Shown in pieces: positions 11,101 to 20,865 of a DNA stretch of 64,000 nt. How positions within the stretch are numbered: the stretch's first letter is position 1; every line of letters begins with the position of its first letter. The notes under the pieces are model-generated. The model saw nothing but the letters and a program-made list of their open reading frames with translations, was not told where the DNA came from and searched no databases. The translations under genes and the position numbers were made by a program. Source of the DNA: Trematomus loennbergii (taxonomy: Eukaryota; Chordata; Actinopteri; Perciformes; Nototheniidae); contig JAAOOA010000060.1 in the NCBI GenBank assembly GCA_012861695.1, forward strand, positions 6,050,683 through 6,114,682. Direction: 5' to 3'.

Positions 11101-11506
11101 GGCTCCGAGATTTGTGGGTCCTTTCCCGGTGTCCAGAGTCATCAACCCGGTGTCTGTACGCTTGCAACTCCCCAGAACTATGAGAGTACATCCGACGTTT
11201 CACGTCAGTAAAATCAAGCCGGTGTGTGAGAGCACACTTGTTCCCGCCTCCAAGCCCCCTCCACCGCCCGAGTTCTTTGAAGGGGGTGAGGTTTACAAGG
11301 TCCGTAAGCTACTAGAGGTCCGTAATAGGGGGAGGGGGAAGCAATTCCTGGTAGACTGGAAGGGTTACGGTCCTGAGGCTAGAAGCTGGGTAGCTGCGTC
11401 ATTTATCGTAGACAAGACGCTTATCCACGATTTTTACAATCAGCCTGGGCCATCAGGAGTTGGCCCTAGAGGGGGGGGTACTGTTGTGCACCGACAGAAA
11501 TGCTAG
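8135..11506 (+). CDS. pol: Pol polyprotein of Gypsy element (PR-RT-RH-IN-chromodomain)
   Basis: The -1 frame is open from 7934 to 11506 (1190 codons); translation probably enters at the GGGAAAA slip (codon 68). Residues below are counted from 7934. The protease motif LIDSGADES is at about 108-116. Reverse transcriptase has the catalytic YLDDIL motif at 430-435. RNase H starts near 575 ([13 protein letters not shown]579). Integrase has an HHCC zinc region (CHPG ... CPVCAC) and a catalytic D831, D891, E927 triad with D-35-E spacing ([23 protein letters not shown]). A chromodomain lies at about 1117-1172 ([24 protein letters not shown]), which can direct integration to marked chromatin. The stop codon falls 22 bp inside the 3' LTR. 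No disabling change is seen. Confidence 0.95.
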   Translation, partial: RSCSPVKRRALVSKFPADFPPRPVTQVNICINNQTIDQGVLIDSGADESLMDWGVVNQLEIKTVPLSHPINASALDGRLLFTVTHCTEPIQITVNKDHTESMQFHIFESAQHPIILGFPWLKIHNPHIDWRSGKIKEWGEDCMGRCKLSQPVNAPTDSRKIIIDHPDYPDLQKVPSCYHDLKEAFNKSKAMSLPPHRDFDCPIDLLPGAPIPKGKLYSISRPERAAMDEYISSSLKSGIIRPSSSPAGAGFFFVGKKDGSLRPCIDYSPLNDITVKNRYPLPLMTSAFELLQTAKIFTKLDLRNAYHLVRIRKGDEWKTGFNTQSGHYEYLVMPFGLCNAPAVFQALVNEVLREFLNISVFVYLDDILIFSPDTKSHVNHVRQVLQKLLENQLYVKAEKCEFHTKEVSFLGYIISPNHMQMDPAKISAVSQWPTPDSRKKVQQFLGFANFYRKFIRNFSSVAAPLHVLTSPKVPFKWTPQADFAFQRLRERFTSAPILTIPDPQRQFMVEVDASNEGIGGVLSQRSAEDNKMHPCAYLSRKLTTAERNYDVGNKELLAVKAALEEWRHWLEGAEQPFLVWTDHKNLEYIRKAKRLNSRQARWTLFFSRFNFTLSFRPGSQNQKPDALSRLYDPEPLAVEPKTILPLNRVIGAFSWQVESDVKKANVKNPAPSECPNNLLFVPEALHSKVIHWAHSSVLSCHPGVTRTMFRIQQRFWWPAMKKDVAEYVAACPVCACNKTSSQVKMGLLQPLPIPQRPWSHISMDFVTGFPSSRGKTTVLTVVDRFSKMAHFIPLTKLPSAKVTAEVMMNHIFRIHGFPDDIVSDRGPQFISVFWKEFCRLIGATVSLSSGYHPQSNGQSERLNQELETTLRCLVSRNQTTWSDHLTWVEFAHNTLPTAATGVSPFHCVNGFQPPFFPNNEEEVRVPSAHAMIRRCRRVWAGARQALLRSSARMKAVADVHRRVAPSYRPGQNVWLSTKDLPLHVASRKLAPRFVGPFPVSRVINPVSVRLQLPRTMRVHPTFHVSKIKPVCESTLVPASKPPPPPEFFEGGEVYKVRKLLEVRNRGRGKQFLVDWKGYGPEARSWVAASFIVDKTLIHDFYNQPGPSGVGPRGGGTVVHRQKC
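11468..11481 (+). other. Polypurine tract
   Basis: AGAGGGGGGGG followed by TAC lies immediately upstream of the 3' LTR and would prime plus-strand DNA synthesis. It overlaps the end of the pol coding frame. Confidence 0.8.
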
Positions 11507-11914
11507 AGAGATGCATGTTATTTACGTTTGCTTTCTCTCATTCCAGGCTTCCTGATTATTTTCACCTGTGTCTCCTGTGCTCATCAATGTCAGCCCCGCC
11601 CCTGATTGGTCCCACCTGTGTCTAGTTACCCTGTGCTTATATTCCCCTGTCTCCCAAGTGTTCTTTGTCAGTTCGTATTGTCTCTTGCTATGGTCAGGTC
11701 TATGCTCTTTGTGCTCTTGTAAAGTTTGATTCCTCACTACGTGAGCGCTTTCATTTTGTTCCTCTATTTTTGTCATCTCGGTTAGAGATTTGATAGTTAC
11801 CTTTTTTGTTGTTCATTGCTGTATTTGGAAAATAAAGTATCTTACAAGTACTTTACCTCTGTCTCCCGGGTCGTGCAATTGGGTCCTACATCCTAAGTGT
11901 CTGAGTTCGTAACA
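11482..11914 (+). repeat. 3' LTR of Gypsy element
   Basis: It has the same length as the 5' LTR (433 bp), and I see no difference on reading the two. It contains the last pol codons (stop at 11504-11506) and the active polyadenylation signal at 11831-11836. Confidence 0.95.
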
Positions 11915-11919
11915 GAAGC
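11915..11919 (+). other. Gypsy target-site duplication, right (GAAGC)
   Basis: It matches 6638-6642 exactly. The Myb-like exon resumes at 11920. Confidence 0.95.
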
Positions 11920-12072
11920 CTCCGCCAAATTCCTGAAGCTCTTTGAGGAGCTCGTTCGGAAGCAATAGTGTGTTTTTTGTTATATTTTCTGTACTTTGGA
12001 TGTGTTCATTTATTCTTTATTTATTATTTCTATATGTTGTGCAATACATCGAGTAAACATTTAATTTTGACC

Positions 12073-12450
12073 TTAACCCTTGTGTGGTGGTTCATATTTC
12101 TGTTATTCAGCCAGTGTTCGTGGGTCTGGTGGACCCGAACACCCTGTATGTAATATAAATGTGTAGGGGGGGGGGGGGTACAGTGGGTGGTCACTGAAAA
12201 TGTGTTCTGATATGTTCTTCACAGAAAATACAATTCAATACCTTTATTTATTCTGGTGAAATCCCATTGAGATCATTGATCTGTTTTTCAAGGGACACCT
12301 GCAGAGCCAAGGCCATTGATTGAGTTTGCAAAAATAATTTATCATGTCATTTGTCTTTAGATATATAATGAAAACGGGTCTCACAGACCCGAACTCCAGG
12401 CTTACATCAAGCATGAAGCCTTCTTTACAATTACACATACAGAAACACAC
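12073..12450 (+). repeat. TTAA-type MITE fragment with paired GGGTC/GACCC boxes
   Basis: The start TTAACCCTTGTGTGGTGGTT resembles the left end of common fish TTAA-inserting MITEs. It has GGGTCTGGTGGACCCG at about 12122-12137 and the palindrome CGGGTCTCACAGACCCG near 12375. A clear right end is not found. Confidence 0.45.
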
Positions 12451-12540
12451 ATGTTTACTGAAGATACAAGGAGATCTTTATTTTATACAAAGCTGAATAT
12501 ACATTTTATGATTGTGACCTGACTGAAAAGCCAACGTTTT

Positions 12541-12903
12541 TTAAGTAATTTTGCAACCCCAGGCATAACTGTCTATATAGTCATGGCCACTGATTTCCGC
12601 TTTTTCAATCTCCACCTCAAATAATTCAGCGCATAAACCAACAGTGTGTAAAGTATCCAAATGCAATATCAGGGATGTTTTATTATAAATAATATATACA
12701 TTAACATTGAGGCAAGTTACTGCATGTAGCTCAAACCCTACATAAGTAAAATTACTAACACATGTCTCTTCTTTCTTTTCAAGTTCAGTCAAAGCATAAC
12801 AATATTTTATCACTGAAGATGACTCAATTTCAACACTAAACATAACACTTTCTGAAGACATTGTGTGATGGTCTATTTCACATACAATTTGTAATAAAGA
12901 CAT
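12541..12903 (-). CDS. Hypothetical 120-codon open frame inside Harbinger element
   Basis: This minus-strand frame has mixed charged and hydrophobic content that looks coding-like, but I recognise no domain. A polyadenylation-like AATAAAG lies on the minus strand at about 12477-12486, some 55 bp past the stop. It could be a 3' UTR of the transposase transcript, a passenger exon or chance. No homologous frame was noticed elsewhere in the window. Confidence 0.2.
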   Translation of the reverse strand: MSLLQIVCEIDHHTMSSESVMFSVEIESSSVIKYCYALTELEKKEETCVSNFTYVGFELHAVTCLNVNVYIIYNKTSLILHLDTLHTVGLCAELFEVEIEKAEISGHDYIDSYAWGCKIT

Positions 12904-13075
12904 GGGTCTGTAAAGTCCTTTGCTCTAAATAAACTTGAGCAAGGTGAAATTGGAAATAAGGCATATAAATGGACAAACAAAAGAACCGAGGAATGCATCT
13001 GGCCAGTAAATGCATTTTTCATCGGTGAAGACAATAAACGGGTAACAAAAAAAATGGCCATAAATAAAAATCCTC

Positions 13076-14447
13076 TCAACAATAATCGTGGTCGTTGAGC
13101 TGGACCGGGTTGTGGTCAGGAGCCGAGATTTGGTCTGCCAGTCTGTCTCGCCGGCCCTGTCCACCTCGCTCCCCCCTCACAGGACGAGGTGGAGACCTCT
13201 CTACTACCTCCTCCTCCTCCTCCTCCTCCTCCTCCAACAGCTGAGTCATGTCTGCAGTAATGCTGAGGTTGTGTAGTACACAGCAGGCAGTGACCACAGC
13301 AGGGACAAAGGTGTGGTTCACCTCCAAGGCCTTCGACAGGAGGCACCTCCATCGCCCCTTCAGTATCCCAAAAGCGCGCTCAATGATGCTGCGCGCTTTG
13401 GCATGGCAGCCGTTGAAGCGGCTCTGTACCCTCCCCTGTAGTGGCTCCCGATACGGGGTTACGACCGTTATGGGGTGTACAATGCACGGATAGCCACCAT
13501 CTCCCACAATGAAGTACCCTGGTGGAGGGTACAGAGCCTCTTTATATAAGGTACTGTTTTTTAGGACACGGGTGTCGTGCACTGAGCCCGGAAATCCTAC
13601 GAGTGTTTGTAGGAATTTACCCTTCCCATCGCATACAGCCTGCAGCTGTATGGAAGGAAAGAACTTCCGATTGATGTAGTCCTGGCCACTGGGTCCGGGT
13701 GGGGTCTTTATTCGAATGTGGCCCATCAATGGCACCACACATGAACTAAATGCCGGGCTATCGGCCAACTGCTGGAAGCCCTGCCCGACCTCCTCCAGCT
13801 CTGGACCAGCAGGCAGCCTGATCACAGACTGCCTGAGAGCAGCGATGTCCTCCACTCCCTGGTGGACCAGTCTGTGGATCGTGGAGAGGGGTACCTGAAA
13901 GGCCCGGGACACCACACTGTATGACAAACCGTGTGCCAGCCAGTACACGGTCGTCAAGATAGTCATGTGGTGTCCCAGGCCTGTCTCCTCTCAGGCCCCA
14001 GACACCGCATCAAGGCCTCCAGGGAGTCTCGGCTCATCCTGAAGTCCTTCAGCAGGCACCCATCTCCGAAGTACAGCTCCAGCACCGGGACACTGCTGTT
14101 CAAACTTCTGTTTGAGTGTGGGTGTTGAACCTGCAGGAAGAATACAATGTACAGAGGTCAATACCTTTATCCAGCAAACTAAACTGCACATACATATTCT
14201 GTCATAACACATTAATCAATTTTTGTATTCCAATGTAAAAAGCCAGCTATTTTACAACTATTTAAAACAATTTCAAACAAACACTCGTAAATACCTCACG
14301 ATGAAGCAGGATGGCTTTGCGCATTTTAGCTTTCCAGCGCTGGGATCGGCGTCTCTCCTGATTCCTGTTGTTGGTCAGAAGTCGTTGCCACTGCCCTAAG
14401 GCACACGCTACTGCGGCTTTCATTGTCAATCGCTTTTTCAGAGTCAA
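13076..14447 (-). pseudogene. PIF/Harbinger DDE transposase gene, frameshifted
   Basis: Two exons are inferred: 14447-14295 (basic N-terminus, donor GTATTT) and 14130-13076 (acceptor CTGCAG). The N-terminal part of exon 2 (FGDGCLLKDFRMSRDSLEAL) matches the family but is out of frame with the rest by one base near 13976. From 13966 the frame is open for 296 codons, with helix-turn-helix-like SVVSRAFQVPLSTIHRLV, YFIVGDGGYP (second catalytic Asp) and ARSIIERAFGILKGRW (catalytic Glu). The first catalytic Asp is missing from the translation. The DNA near 13720-13745 encodes it (AIDG) in another frame, hidden by two nearby indels. A run of glutamates (13200-13235) and a Pro/Arg-rich tail end the protein. 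Confidence 0.88.
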
Positions 14448-15108
14448 TTTACAATTTGTTTGATGTGGTCACTGACTATGTTTTTCGTTGTTGAGATTTA
14501 AATCAGAGGTGTGCCTGGACCTTATATAGCCTGTCAGGTCCCTCATGATTCGTTAATTACTTGGATTAGAAATTCGTTGCAGGTGTTTTGTGAAAGAGGT
14601 GTGAGTCGATGATTTATCATGTAATTTAGCCTACTAGTTTAAAAAGGTTAACATAGCCTACTGTGTATAGTGTAAAGACAGTCATTGGGTGTTTGTTGTG
14701 TGTTTGTATGTGTGAATATATGAAATGTATATAAGCGTAATGTAGCCTATATGTCCCTTTATTTGTAGGGTACTTTTTATAATAATGTTTTAGTGCTGCA
14801 CAATACAGAAGAGATGCTAGTATGTGTCGAAAATACTCATACATTCGTGTCATCCTTGTAGCAAATGGAATTTAAAGTAAATATGTGGGGGAACAATGTT
14901 CAGCTGATCTAACAGAGATTACAAAATACAGCGCTCTAACAAAACACTCACAGCTGATACAGCTGTTGCCACGTCATAATTAACGGACGTCTCAGAGGAG
15001 AGGAGTTCTCATTTCTCTAACCACCTGCTGCTTCCCCTCCTCTCTCCTCGGTTCCCCTCCTCGGCTCCTCCGCTCGCATCTCCTGTGGGCGGGACTAAGT
15101 CTCGAGGA

Positions 15109-15148
15109 TAGGAGTCGAGGAGGACATTTGAAGACATGAGAACGGGCC
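15109..15148 (-). repeat. Right terminal inverted repeat of Harbinger element
   Basis: It is the reverse complement of the left terminus at 4911-4950 and ends GAGAACGGGCC before the CAG flank. Confidence 0.9.
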
Positions 15149-15284
15149 CAGGAGGAAAACATTTCAAAATAATAAAGGTGGTAAATTAAAACAACAAACA
15201 ACCATGACAAAACGTCTTTTAAAACTACAATTCCCAGTAGAGACGTGCCATAGAACATGTTGCGAAACACAATAGCCAGCATGT
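15149..15284. other. Target-site flank of Harbinger element
   Basis: It continues the interspersed-repeat text that stops at 4910. Nothing coding is seen. Confidence 0.3.
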
Positions 15285-15345
15285 GTAGATATATCAATAG
15301 ATTAAATGTCGTGACTATAACACGAAATGCCGTGAGACTGGGTTG
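15285..15345 (-). repeat. Solo TIR fragment of the CAGTCTCACGG element family
   Basis: It reads as the right inverted end (CACGAAATGCCGTGAGACTG) with about 40 bp of subterminal sequence. It is closely similar to the ends at 15648 and 16257. Confidence 0.7.
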
Positions 15346-15479
15346 CATAATTATGACATTTTATTGTAACTACAGCGCGTGCACCAACCATACCTGCAGC
15401 CAGTTGCTCCTGCTAGATTTGGAAAATGTTCAACTTTTAGCCTTCTTTTTTGATTGAACTTGTTTTTTTTTCTTCTAAT

Positions 15480-16700
15480 TATTAACTCTATAAGTAACTT
15501 AGTAAGATTCTTGTAGAGAGGTTCTGGTAGTTATTTATTTTTGCTGTTGAATAGCTGCATCAAAGCCTGTTGCACAGCGACTGCATGGCTAACTTGTTTT
15601 ACACCACGGAGAAGCTAATAGCGCTAAAGCTGGCTAGCATGGTGGTCCAACACAGTCTCACGGCATTTCGTGTTATAGTCACGAAATTAATCTATTGATT
15701 CGTGTTCACCAACACGATTTCGCCATTTTATTCGTGTCACACAGAACGATTTTAAAAGCAATGTAAATAATAACAAATTAGAAGGAAAAAACAGATACAA
15801 AAAATTACAGATTTCAGTATTCTGACACAGAACGATTTTAGAAGCAATGTATTTCTATTGGTAGTATGTTTCGTGCCTGCACCAAATAATAACAAATTAG
15901 AAGGAAAAAAAGATGACAAAAAATACAGATTTCAGTATTCTGGGGCTCTGAGCCCCATTTCTTTTCCTCGCGGACGGCAAAAAAACTCAGACATTATACA
16001 ATTTAAAATAAAAGGGATAGGCTTAGGGTAAGATATTGAGTAAGAACATGTTTTATGAACCACACAGCTTCTGGTATTCCAAGACCGACTGGACAAAAAG
16101 ACGTGGTGCAGGCACGAAACATACTACCATAGAAATACATTGCTTTTAAAATCGTTCTGTGTGACACGAAAAAAATGCGAAAATCGTGTTGGTGAACACG
16201 AATCAATAGATTAAATTAATTTCGTGACTATACACGAAATGCCGTGAGACTGGGTTGGGTGGTCGGAACAACGGCTATCCCCACTGAAATCTGGAAAAGG
16301 ACACAGAGGATGCAGGGTAAACCTATGAAACCAAGGGGAGAGCTGGGTCCAGATTTATGGAAAAAAAGAGATGTAAGCCGCTCTCATCATGAGCAACGTA
16401 AGATCACTAGCTAATGGAATGGAACGAGCTAACAGCATAAGCGAGGAGTCAGATGGATATCTGAAGTGTAGTTTAACGTCCATACAAACAAATGCCTGCA
16501 CCAGGATATATCTGACAGCAACGTAACTATCGATGGCTTCCGGACTGCTTGGAACAACGATTGCAGCGAGAGCTTCACTATTCACTATGTTTATATAATT
16601 TAGTTTCTTCTAATATGGTGCAACCGCCACAAAAACAAATTTCCCATTGGGATAAATATAGTATCTGATTGATTGATGAATTGATACATTTCTATTTTAT
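15480..16700 (+). pseudogene. LINE fragment (5' endonuclease region plus 3' tail), split by MITE
   Basis: When the MITE is ignored, GCATGGTGGTC is followed directly by GGAACAACGG. The segment 16270-16600 encodes broken pieces like the start of a CR1/L2-like endonuclease domain (MSNVRSLANGMERA, then SNVTIDGFRTAWNND in another frame). It then passes into a 3' end reading TTTCCCATTGGGATAAATA and a TGAT-repeat tail near 16670. The body of the ORF is deleted. Confidence 0.6.
15648..16257. mobile_element. Complete 610-bp TIR element (MITE), CAGTCTCACGG family
   Basis: Both ends carry CAGTCTCACGGCATTTCGTG in inverted orientation. The repeats extend for about 110 bp (through the ATTCGTGTTCACCAACACGA block). 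The flanks share GGTGGTC (15641-15647 and 16258-16264), a 7-bp duplication or part of an 8-bp one, which would fit hAT. An internal stretch is present twice in direct orientation (AATAATAACAAATTAGAAGG at about 15766 and 15886), so it is rearranged. It has no coding capacity and is inserted in a LINE fragment. Confidence 0.8.
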
Positions 16701-18430
16701 ATTTCTATTTCCTTGACTTTTCAATATTTTCTTTTTTTCTTGTGCAAAAATCGAATTGTTCTGATTGTGATTCCGATCAGCTCACCAGAGCCAGAGGCTG
16801 AATGAATGAAATAAAGATGAATATTGCTGACTCGCTGCACCCGCTCAGATCTAAGGTCAAAGGTTTAACTTCTAAATTGTGCGTGGGACAACAGGGACTT
16901 CCCTTTGGTTTTTCATGACTAATTAGACAGTTAAGAGCAGTAGTGGGAATAATAACTTACTTTTGTTATGTGCAATGTAAGTTATTTAAATATAATTATA
17001 TATTATATTTCACATAATATTATATTTCGAATGCAACCATCTTGGCTGACTGGGAAATTCATTCTACTAACTCTTACCCGGTTAAATTCATACAAAAAAG
17101 AACAAAGCTTCTTCATTAAAGCATACCAGTTACATATAAAGTTACATACACATTTGAAAACTCAGGGATTACTAGAAGGATTACAATGTTACAAAAAAAC
17201 TAAAAAGAGGAGAAAGTGTTTGTAAAATATCAGATTTAATGTATTCTCAGTAAACTGTACTGTTCTGTAGTCTAATACTTTAAGTGTGAACCCATACACC
17301 TACTGCCTGAATCTGCTTTATGGTTTCACTTTCTTTGGTTCATTTGTTCTTTCTTTAATTCAGTAGGTAAACCTATATATGATTATAAAATTGTGTGTGT
17401 GAGTTTAACTGTATGTGTTAAAACAGAGCATTTTCTGTGAGTTCAGATTTTATTCCTGCTTTTTTAAACAGTAGTATGCACTACACTACTTTATATTTGA
17501 TACTCAGATTAGGTTTCTGATTACATATTTTTTACAAGTAACTAGTCATTTAACAGAATGCATGTTTAAAGTAACTGTCCCAGTCCTGTTTTAGCCAACC
17601 TTAGAAACACCCACCTCAAAGAATCCATCTCCCTTTGAGTATATGCTACACTAAGAATATATTCAGCGTTTACCTGCCGTAAGAAGCAACCTTTCTGGTG
17701 GAGAACTGAAGCCACCGTACTCCATTAACCAAACAGTAATTTTATCTTGCAGTAGTTACTGGTCTACCGCTGCCTTAATGGGTTATTTGACACAGTGTGC
17801 CTTCATGTTTGTGTAAAGCTAAGCCTATATGAGCTCTGTCATTTCCCTGCAGTTTTGCTCATTTTTTTCATGTCTGTCCATTTGAAAAGCCGCTTTAAAG
17901 CACCAGGATAAGTATGAAGTTTTTGCTTGAGTTGAAGCACTTTTAACTCGTGCTGCCCCAGATGAATCCCTCTAAATTTCAATTGACTTTGTATTTAATC
18001 GTGTGCCTCTGAAACAGTTGCATATTCTTTTGTGAGTTGAGTCTTAGAGTTTCAAAGTTTACTAAAACTGTATATAATAATCGAAAAGAATAAAAAGGAG
18101 TCTGGTCAGCCGAGGTAAAGGTATATAAAGAAATATTATCATTCTCACCATCCACATTAACATCATGTCTTCATATTGAAATACTGTAAATTGGAATTCC
18201 CAGAGTTGTAACAATAACCCTCAATTAGCACAATTTCACCAGCATATGTCAGTAATGTTTTGTCATATGTATGTATGTGCACAATTTACCTTTGTATTTT
18301 CACTCTATGAGAAGCTGATTGAGGTAAATAAGGGTCACACTACCATACGAGCTGTATGTAACAAAAATATTCTGAATAACCACCATGTTGGGAAGGTGTA
18401 TATAAATCATAATGATGTCATGTCATGTCA
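16701..18430. other. Unassigned sequence
   Basis: This is AT-rich DNA with no recognisable gene. The 16968-17225 open frame is basic and simple and is judged to be chance. Possible degraded repeats exist, but none could be named. Confidence 0.4.
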
Positions 18431-18433
18431 TGT

Positions 18434-18690
18434 TACGGAAGTAAACAAGGAGTCCAATGGAGGCGTTTCAGGTAGGGGGGTGGGGGGGGAGTGTGTGGGA
18501 GAGAGACTCCCTCTGGACTGAACAGAGGGATTTAGCCTTAGCAGACCATTTACATGCTCAAAACTATTATAACACACTACAGGAAAGGGAAAACCAAAAA
18601 GCAACCATTGTGCATGTCTCTCCCACACACCCCCCCCATCCCCGCCGGAAATGCCTCAATTTGAGTCTTTTGTTCACTTCCGTAATATAA
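18434..18690. repeat. Imperfect inverted-repeat element
   Basis: TTACGGAAGTAAACAAGGAG at about 18432 pairs with the inverted CTTTTGTTCACTTCCGTAA at about 18668. The arms are 40-50 bp, rich in G on the left and C on the right. The spacer includes G- and C-homopolymer runs. Confidence 0.5.
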
Positions 18691-18966
18691 TGAGGTCACA
18701 CTCGCACTTCTATTGGCTAGCGCTCCAACACATTGTACGTTATAGACTTAGGGTCATCTCGTAGTAGTTGAGCAATCACAACAGAGCCGGCTAGCTAACC
18801 AATCAGAGCAGACTGGGCTCTGTTTTCAGACAGAGGGTGAAAAGAGATGCTGTAGCACAGGCAGTATGAGACAAATGTAAAATGTTTGTACATTAAAGCA
18901 TGTAAAGATGTCAAACTAGAGGCACAAAATAAAAATATAACCTGAACATGAGCATAATGTCCTCTC
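18690..18966 (-). repeat. Right part of a common TTAA-type fish MITE
   Basis: Features such as ATTGGCTAGCGCTCCAACAC, AATCAGAGCAGACTGGGCTC and the end AACCTGAACATGAGCATAAT are typical of an abundant fish MITE. The left end is not found. Confidence 0.5.
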
Positions 18967-19674
18967 TAAGTACAATGCTTGAGTACATATAGTTTGTTGC
19001 ATTCCACCACTGTTCAATGTGCTTGACCCTTAATGGTGTCTGTAACTCGATGATCCAGGACTTTATGCTAACTTGCAGAAAAAGAGAAACACTCTTTCTG
19101 TAAATGTCCCTCATTTCTCTTTCCTCTTCCTACCCCCACATTTCCAGACTGACAGTTCTACTTCATACTTACTGACCGCCAGAGGCGGTGCTTTAGCACT
19201 GGATATCTTCTGTCTCGCGCATGCGTAGGTCGAATATTTATATCAACAAAGTCACGTGTGACCCCGTATGACACCGGAAGGTATAAGTTCCGGTGCTGTC
19301 AACGGGCTCAGTCCTTTTTCATCTTCTCGCTGCGTAGGTTACTACTTATGAGTAGAAGCCAAGCTAAGCTTACTGAAAAATTGGGATTCTAGCTCATCGC
19401 TACCTGTAGCCTTGCGATCGTTTGATCGGAGCTGCGGGCTAGGAAAAACGCTCGCCCTCCAAAGGCTGCGATGAGCTGTCCGTCCTCCCAAGGAGAGGAC
19501 CGCGGTGTTCACCGCCCGGACCCCAGAGCTCCGGACCGGTAAAGAGCGGACGCGCCTGCACACAGCCGGTGAGATCGCTACCAATTATTGCTGATTGTGC
19601 TATATCTATATACTCTCAAACTAATGAGATAATTGTGTACAAATTAACCGAGGCTCTCGCTAATTGTTACTGTT

Positions 19675-20640
19675 ACCTGTACTATCATCCAGTTAGCTGA
19701 GTGCTCCCGGTGAAAGCTAACTTTCTACTGTACTAGTGAAGGGAGCGTCTCCGCCCTCCTCCTCACTACATACTTTTGGTTCTTTACCTATACTATCATC
19801 CAGTTAGCTGAGTGCTCCCGCTGAAAGCTAACTTCTACTGCACTAGTGAAGGGAGCGTCTCCGCCCTCCTCCTCACTACATACTTGGTTCTTTACCTGTA
19901 CTATCATCCAGTTAGCTGAGTGCTCCGCTGAAAGCTAACTTTCTACTGCACTAGTGAAGGGAGCGTCTCCGCCCTCCTCCTCACTACATACTTTTGGTTC
20001 TTTACCTGTACTTCATCCAGTAGCTGAGTGCTCCCGCTGAAAGCAACTTTCTACTGCACTAGTGAAGGGAGCGTCTCCGCCCTCCTCCTCACTACATACT
20101 TTTGGTTCTTTACCTGTACTATCATCCAGTTAGCTGAGTGCTCCCGCTGAAAGCTAACTTTCTACTGCACTAGTGAAGGGAGCGTCTCCGCCCCCCTTTC
20201 ACTGCATACATTGGTTCCTTGCCTGTTCTATCGTCCAGTTAGCTGAGTGTTTTCGTTCAAGCTAACTGTTACGGCGTTAGTGAAGGGAGCGTCTCTGCCC
20301 CCCCCTCTCACTACATACAATTGTTTCTTTACCTGTTCTATCGTCCAGTTAAGCTGAGTGTTTTCGTTCAAGTTAACTGTTACGGCGCGAGTGAAGGGAG
20401 CGTCTCCGCCCCCCCTCTCACCGCATACATTGTTTCTTTACCTGTTCTATCGTCCAGCTAAGCTGAGTGGTTTCATTCAAGCTAACTGTTACGGTGCTAG
20501 TGAAGGGAGCGTCTCCGCCCCCCTCTCACAGCCAAATTAGTTTCCTGTTCTATCCTCCAGTTAGCTGAGTACTCTCGCTCAAAGCTAACTTGCTACAGTG
20601 CTAGTGAGGGAGTGTCTTCGCTCCCCTCTCACGGCGCACA
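19675..20640 (+). repeat. Tandem array, ~110-bp unit (9 copies), DIRS 5' region
   Basis: The anchor CCAGTTAGCTGAGTG recurs at about 19689, 19799, 19909, 20015, 20126, 20235, 20345, 20454 and 20557. Each unit also contains AGTGAAGGGAGCGTCTCCGC. The copies diverge gradually to the right. Confidence 0.93.
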
Positions 20641-20865
20641 ATTGGTTATTTTATTTAATCGTTTATTGACAGGGACAATGCACTGTAATGAACACTTAAA
20701 ACATTTAAAAGGTGTCAAGCGTAACAGTGCCAGATTTAGCTTGAGCTATTTCCATTCCCTCACATAAAACATTAAGGAAATTACTTTTACAAACAGGGTA
20801 AAAAAAAAAAAAATATATATATACATGATATGCAAGAGTGGCAACGACACATAAAGTGTTCCATC
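20641..20865. repeat. Insert in the DIRS array (LINE-like 3' end)
   Basis: This stretch interrupts the array. It contains TTTATTGACAGGGACAATGC, a motif seen at fish LINE 3' ends read in reverse, and an A13 run followed by (AT)n. The family is uncertain. Confidence 0.45.

Larger units (their letters stand above)
6643..11914 (+). mobile_element. Complete Ty3/Gypsy LTR retrotransposon (sushi-like chromodomain type)
   Basis: The element is 5272 bp. It has two 433-bp LTRs (TG...CA) that I cannot tell apart by eye, an exact 5-bp target duplication (GAAGC), intact gag and pol frames, a candidate primer site, a polypurine tract and a C-terminal chromodomain. The domain order is Gag, protease, RT, RNase H, integrase, chromodomain, which is the Ty3/Gypsy order. 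There is no envelope gene. The chromodomain, self-priming site and -1 frame arrangement fit the Tf1/sushi group. Identical LTRs and open frames imply a recent insertion, younger than the Harbinger host element, whose genes are decayed. Confidence 0.96.
5179..11968 (+). pseudogene. Harbinger Myb/SANT-like accessory protein gene, interrupted by Gypsy
   Basis: In PIF/Harbinger elements this protein binds transposon DNA and assists the transposase. The exons I infer are 5179-5200 (start codon in a good context, AAAACCATGG), 5795-5887, 6076-6163, 6269-6642 and 11920-11968. Splice sites are GTAAGT, GTGAGT and GTAATG with good acceptors. The visible protein pieces are a SANT-like helix region (VRVENDNLFTGRRHTAKKAW), then LGLCGAVTPTQIGKKWDNLK, then an acidic, serine-rich tail with PPRKRSK and a final FLKLFEELVRKQ. 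Near 5815 the reading frame shifts by one base relative to the family pattern, consistent with a 1-nt deletion. The last exon is split by the Gypsy element between EEA and the C-terminus. Confidence 0.75.
4911..15148. mobile_element. PIF/Harbinger DNA transposon, split by a Gypsy insertion
   Basis: The left end GGCCCGTTCTCATGTCTTCA and the right end are inverted repeats over about 40 bp with a 1-bp indel. Without the nested Gypsy element and its target duplication the transposon is about 4.96 kb. It carries the two genes typical of PIF/Harbinger: a Myb/SANT-like accessory gene on the plus strand (5179-11968, interrupted) and a DDE transposase on the minus strand (14447-13076). The flanks AAG and CAG are a 3-bp duplication with one mismatch, matching the family's 3-bp habit. 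Both genes carry indels, so this copy is probably inactive. Confidence 0.9.
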
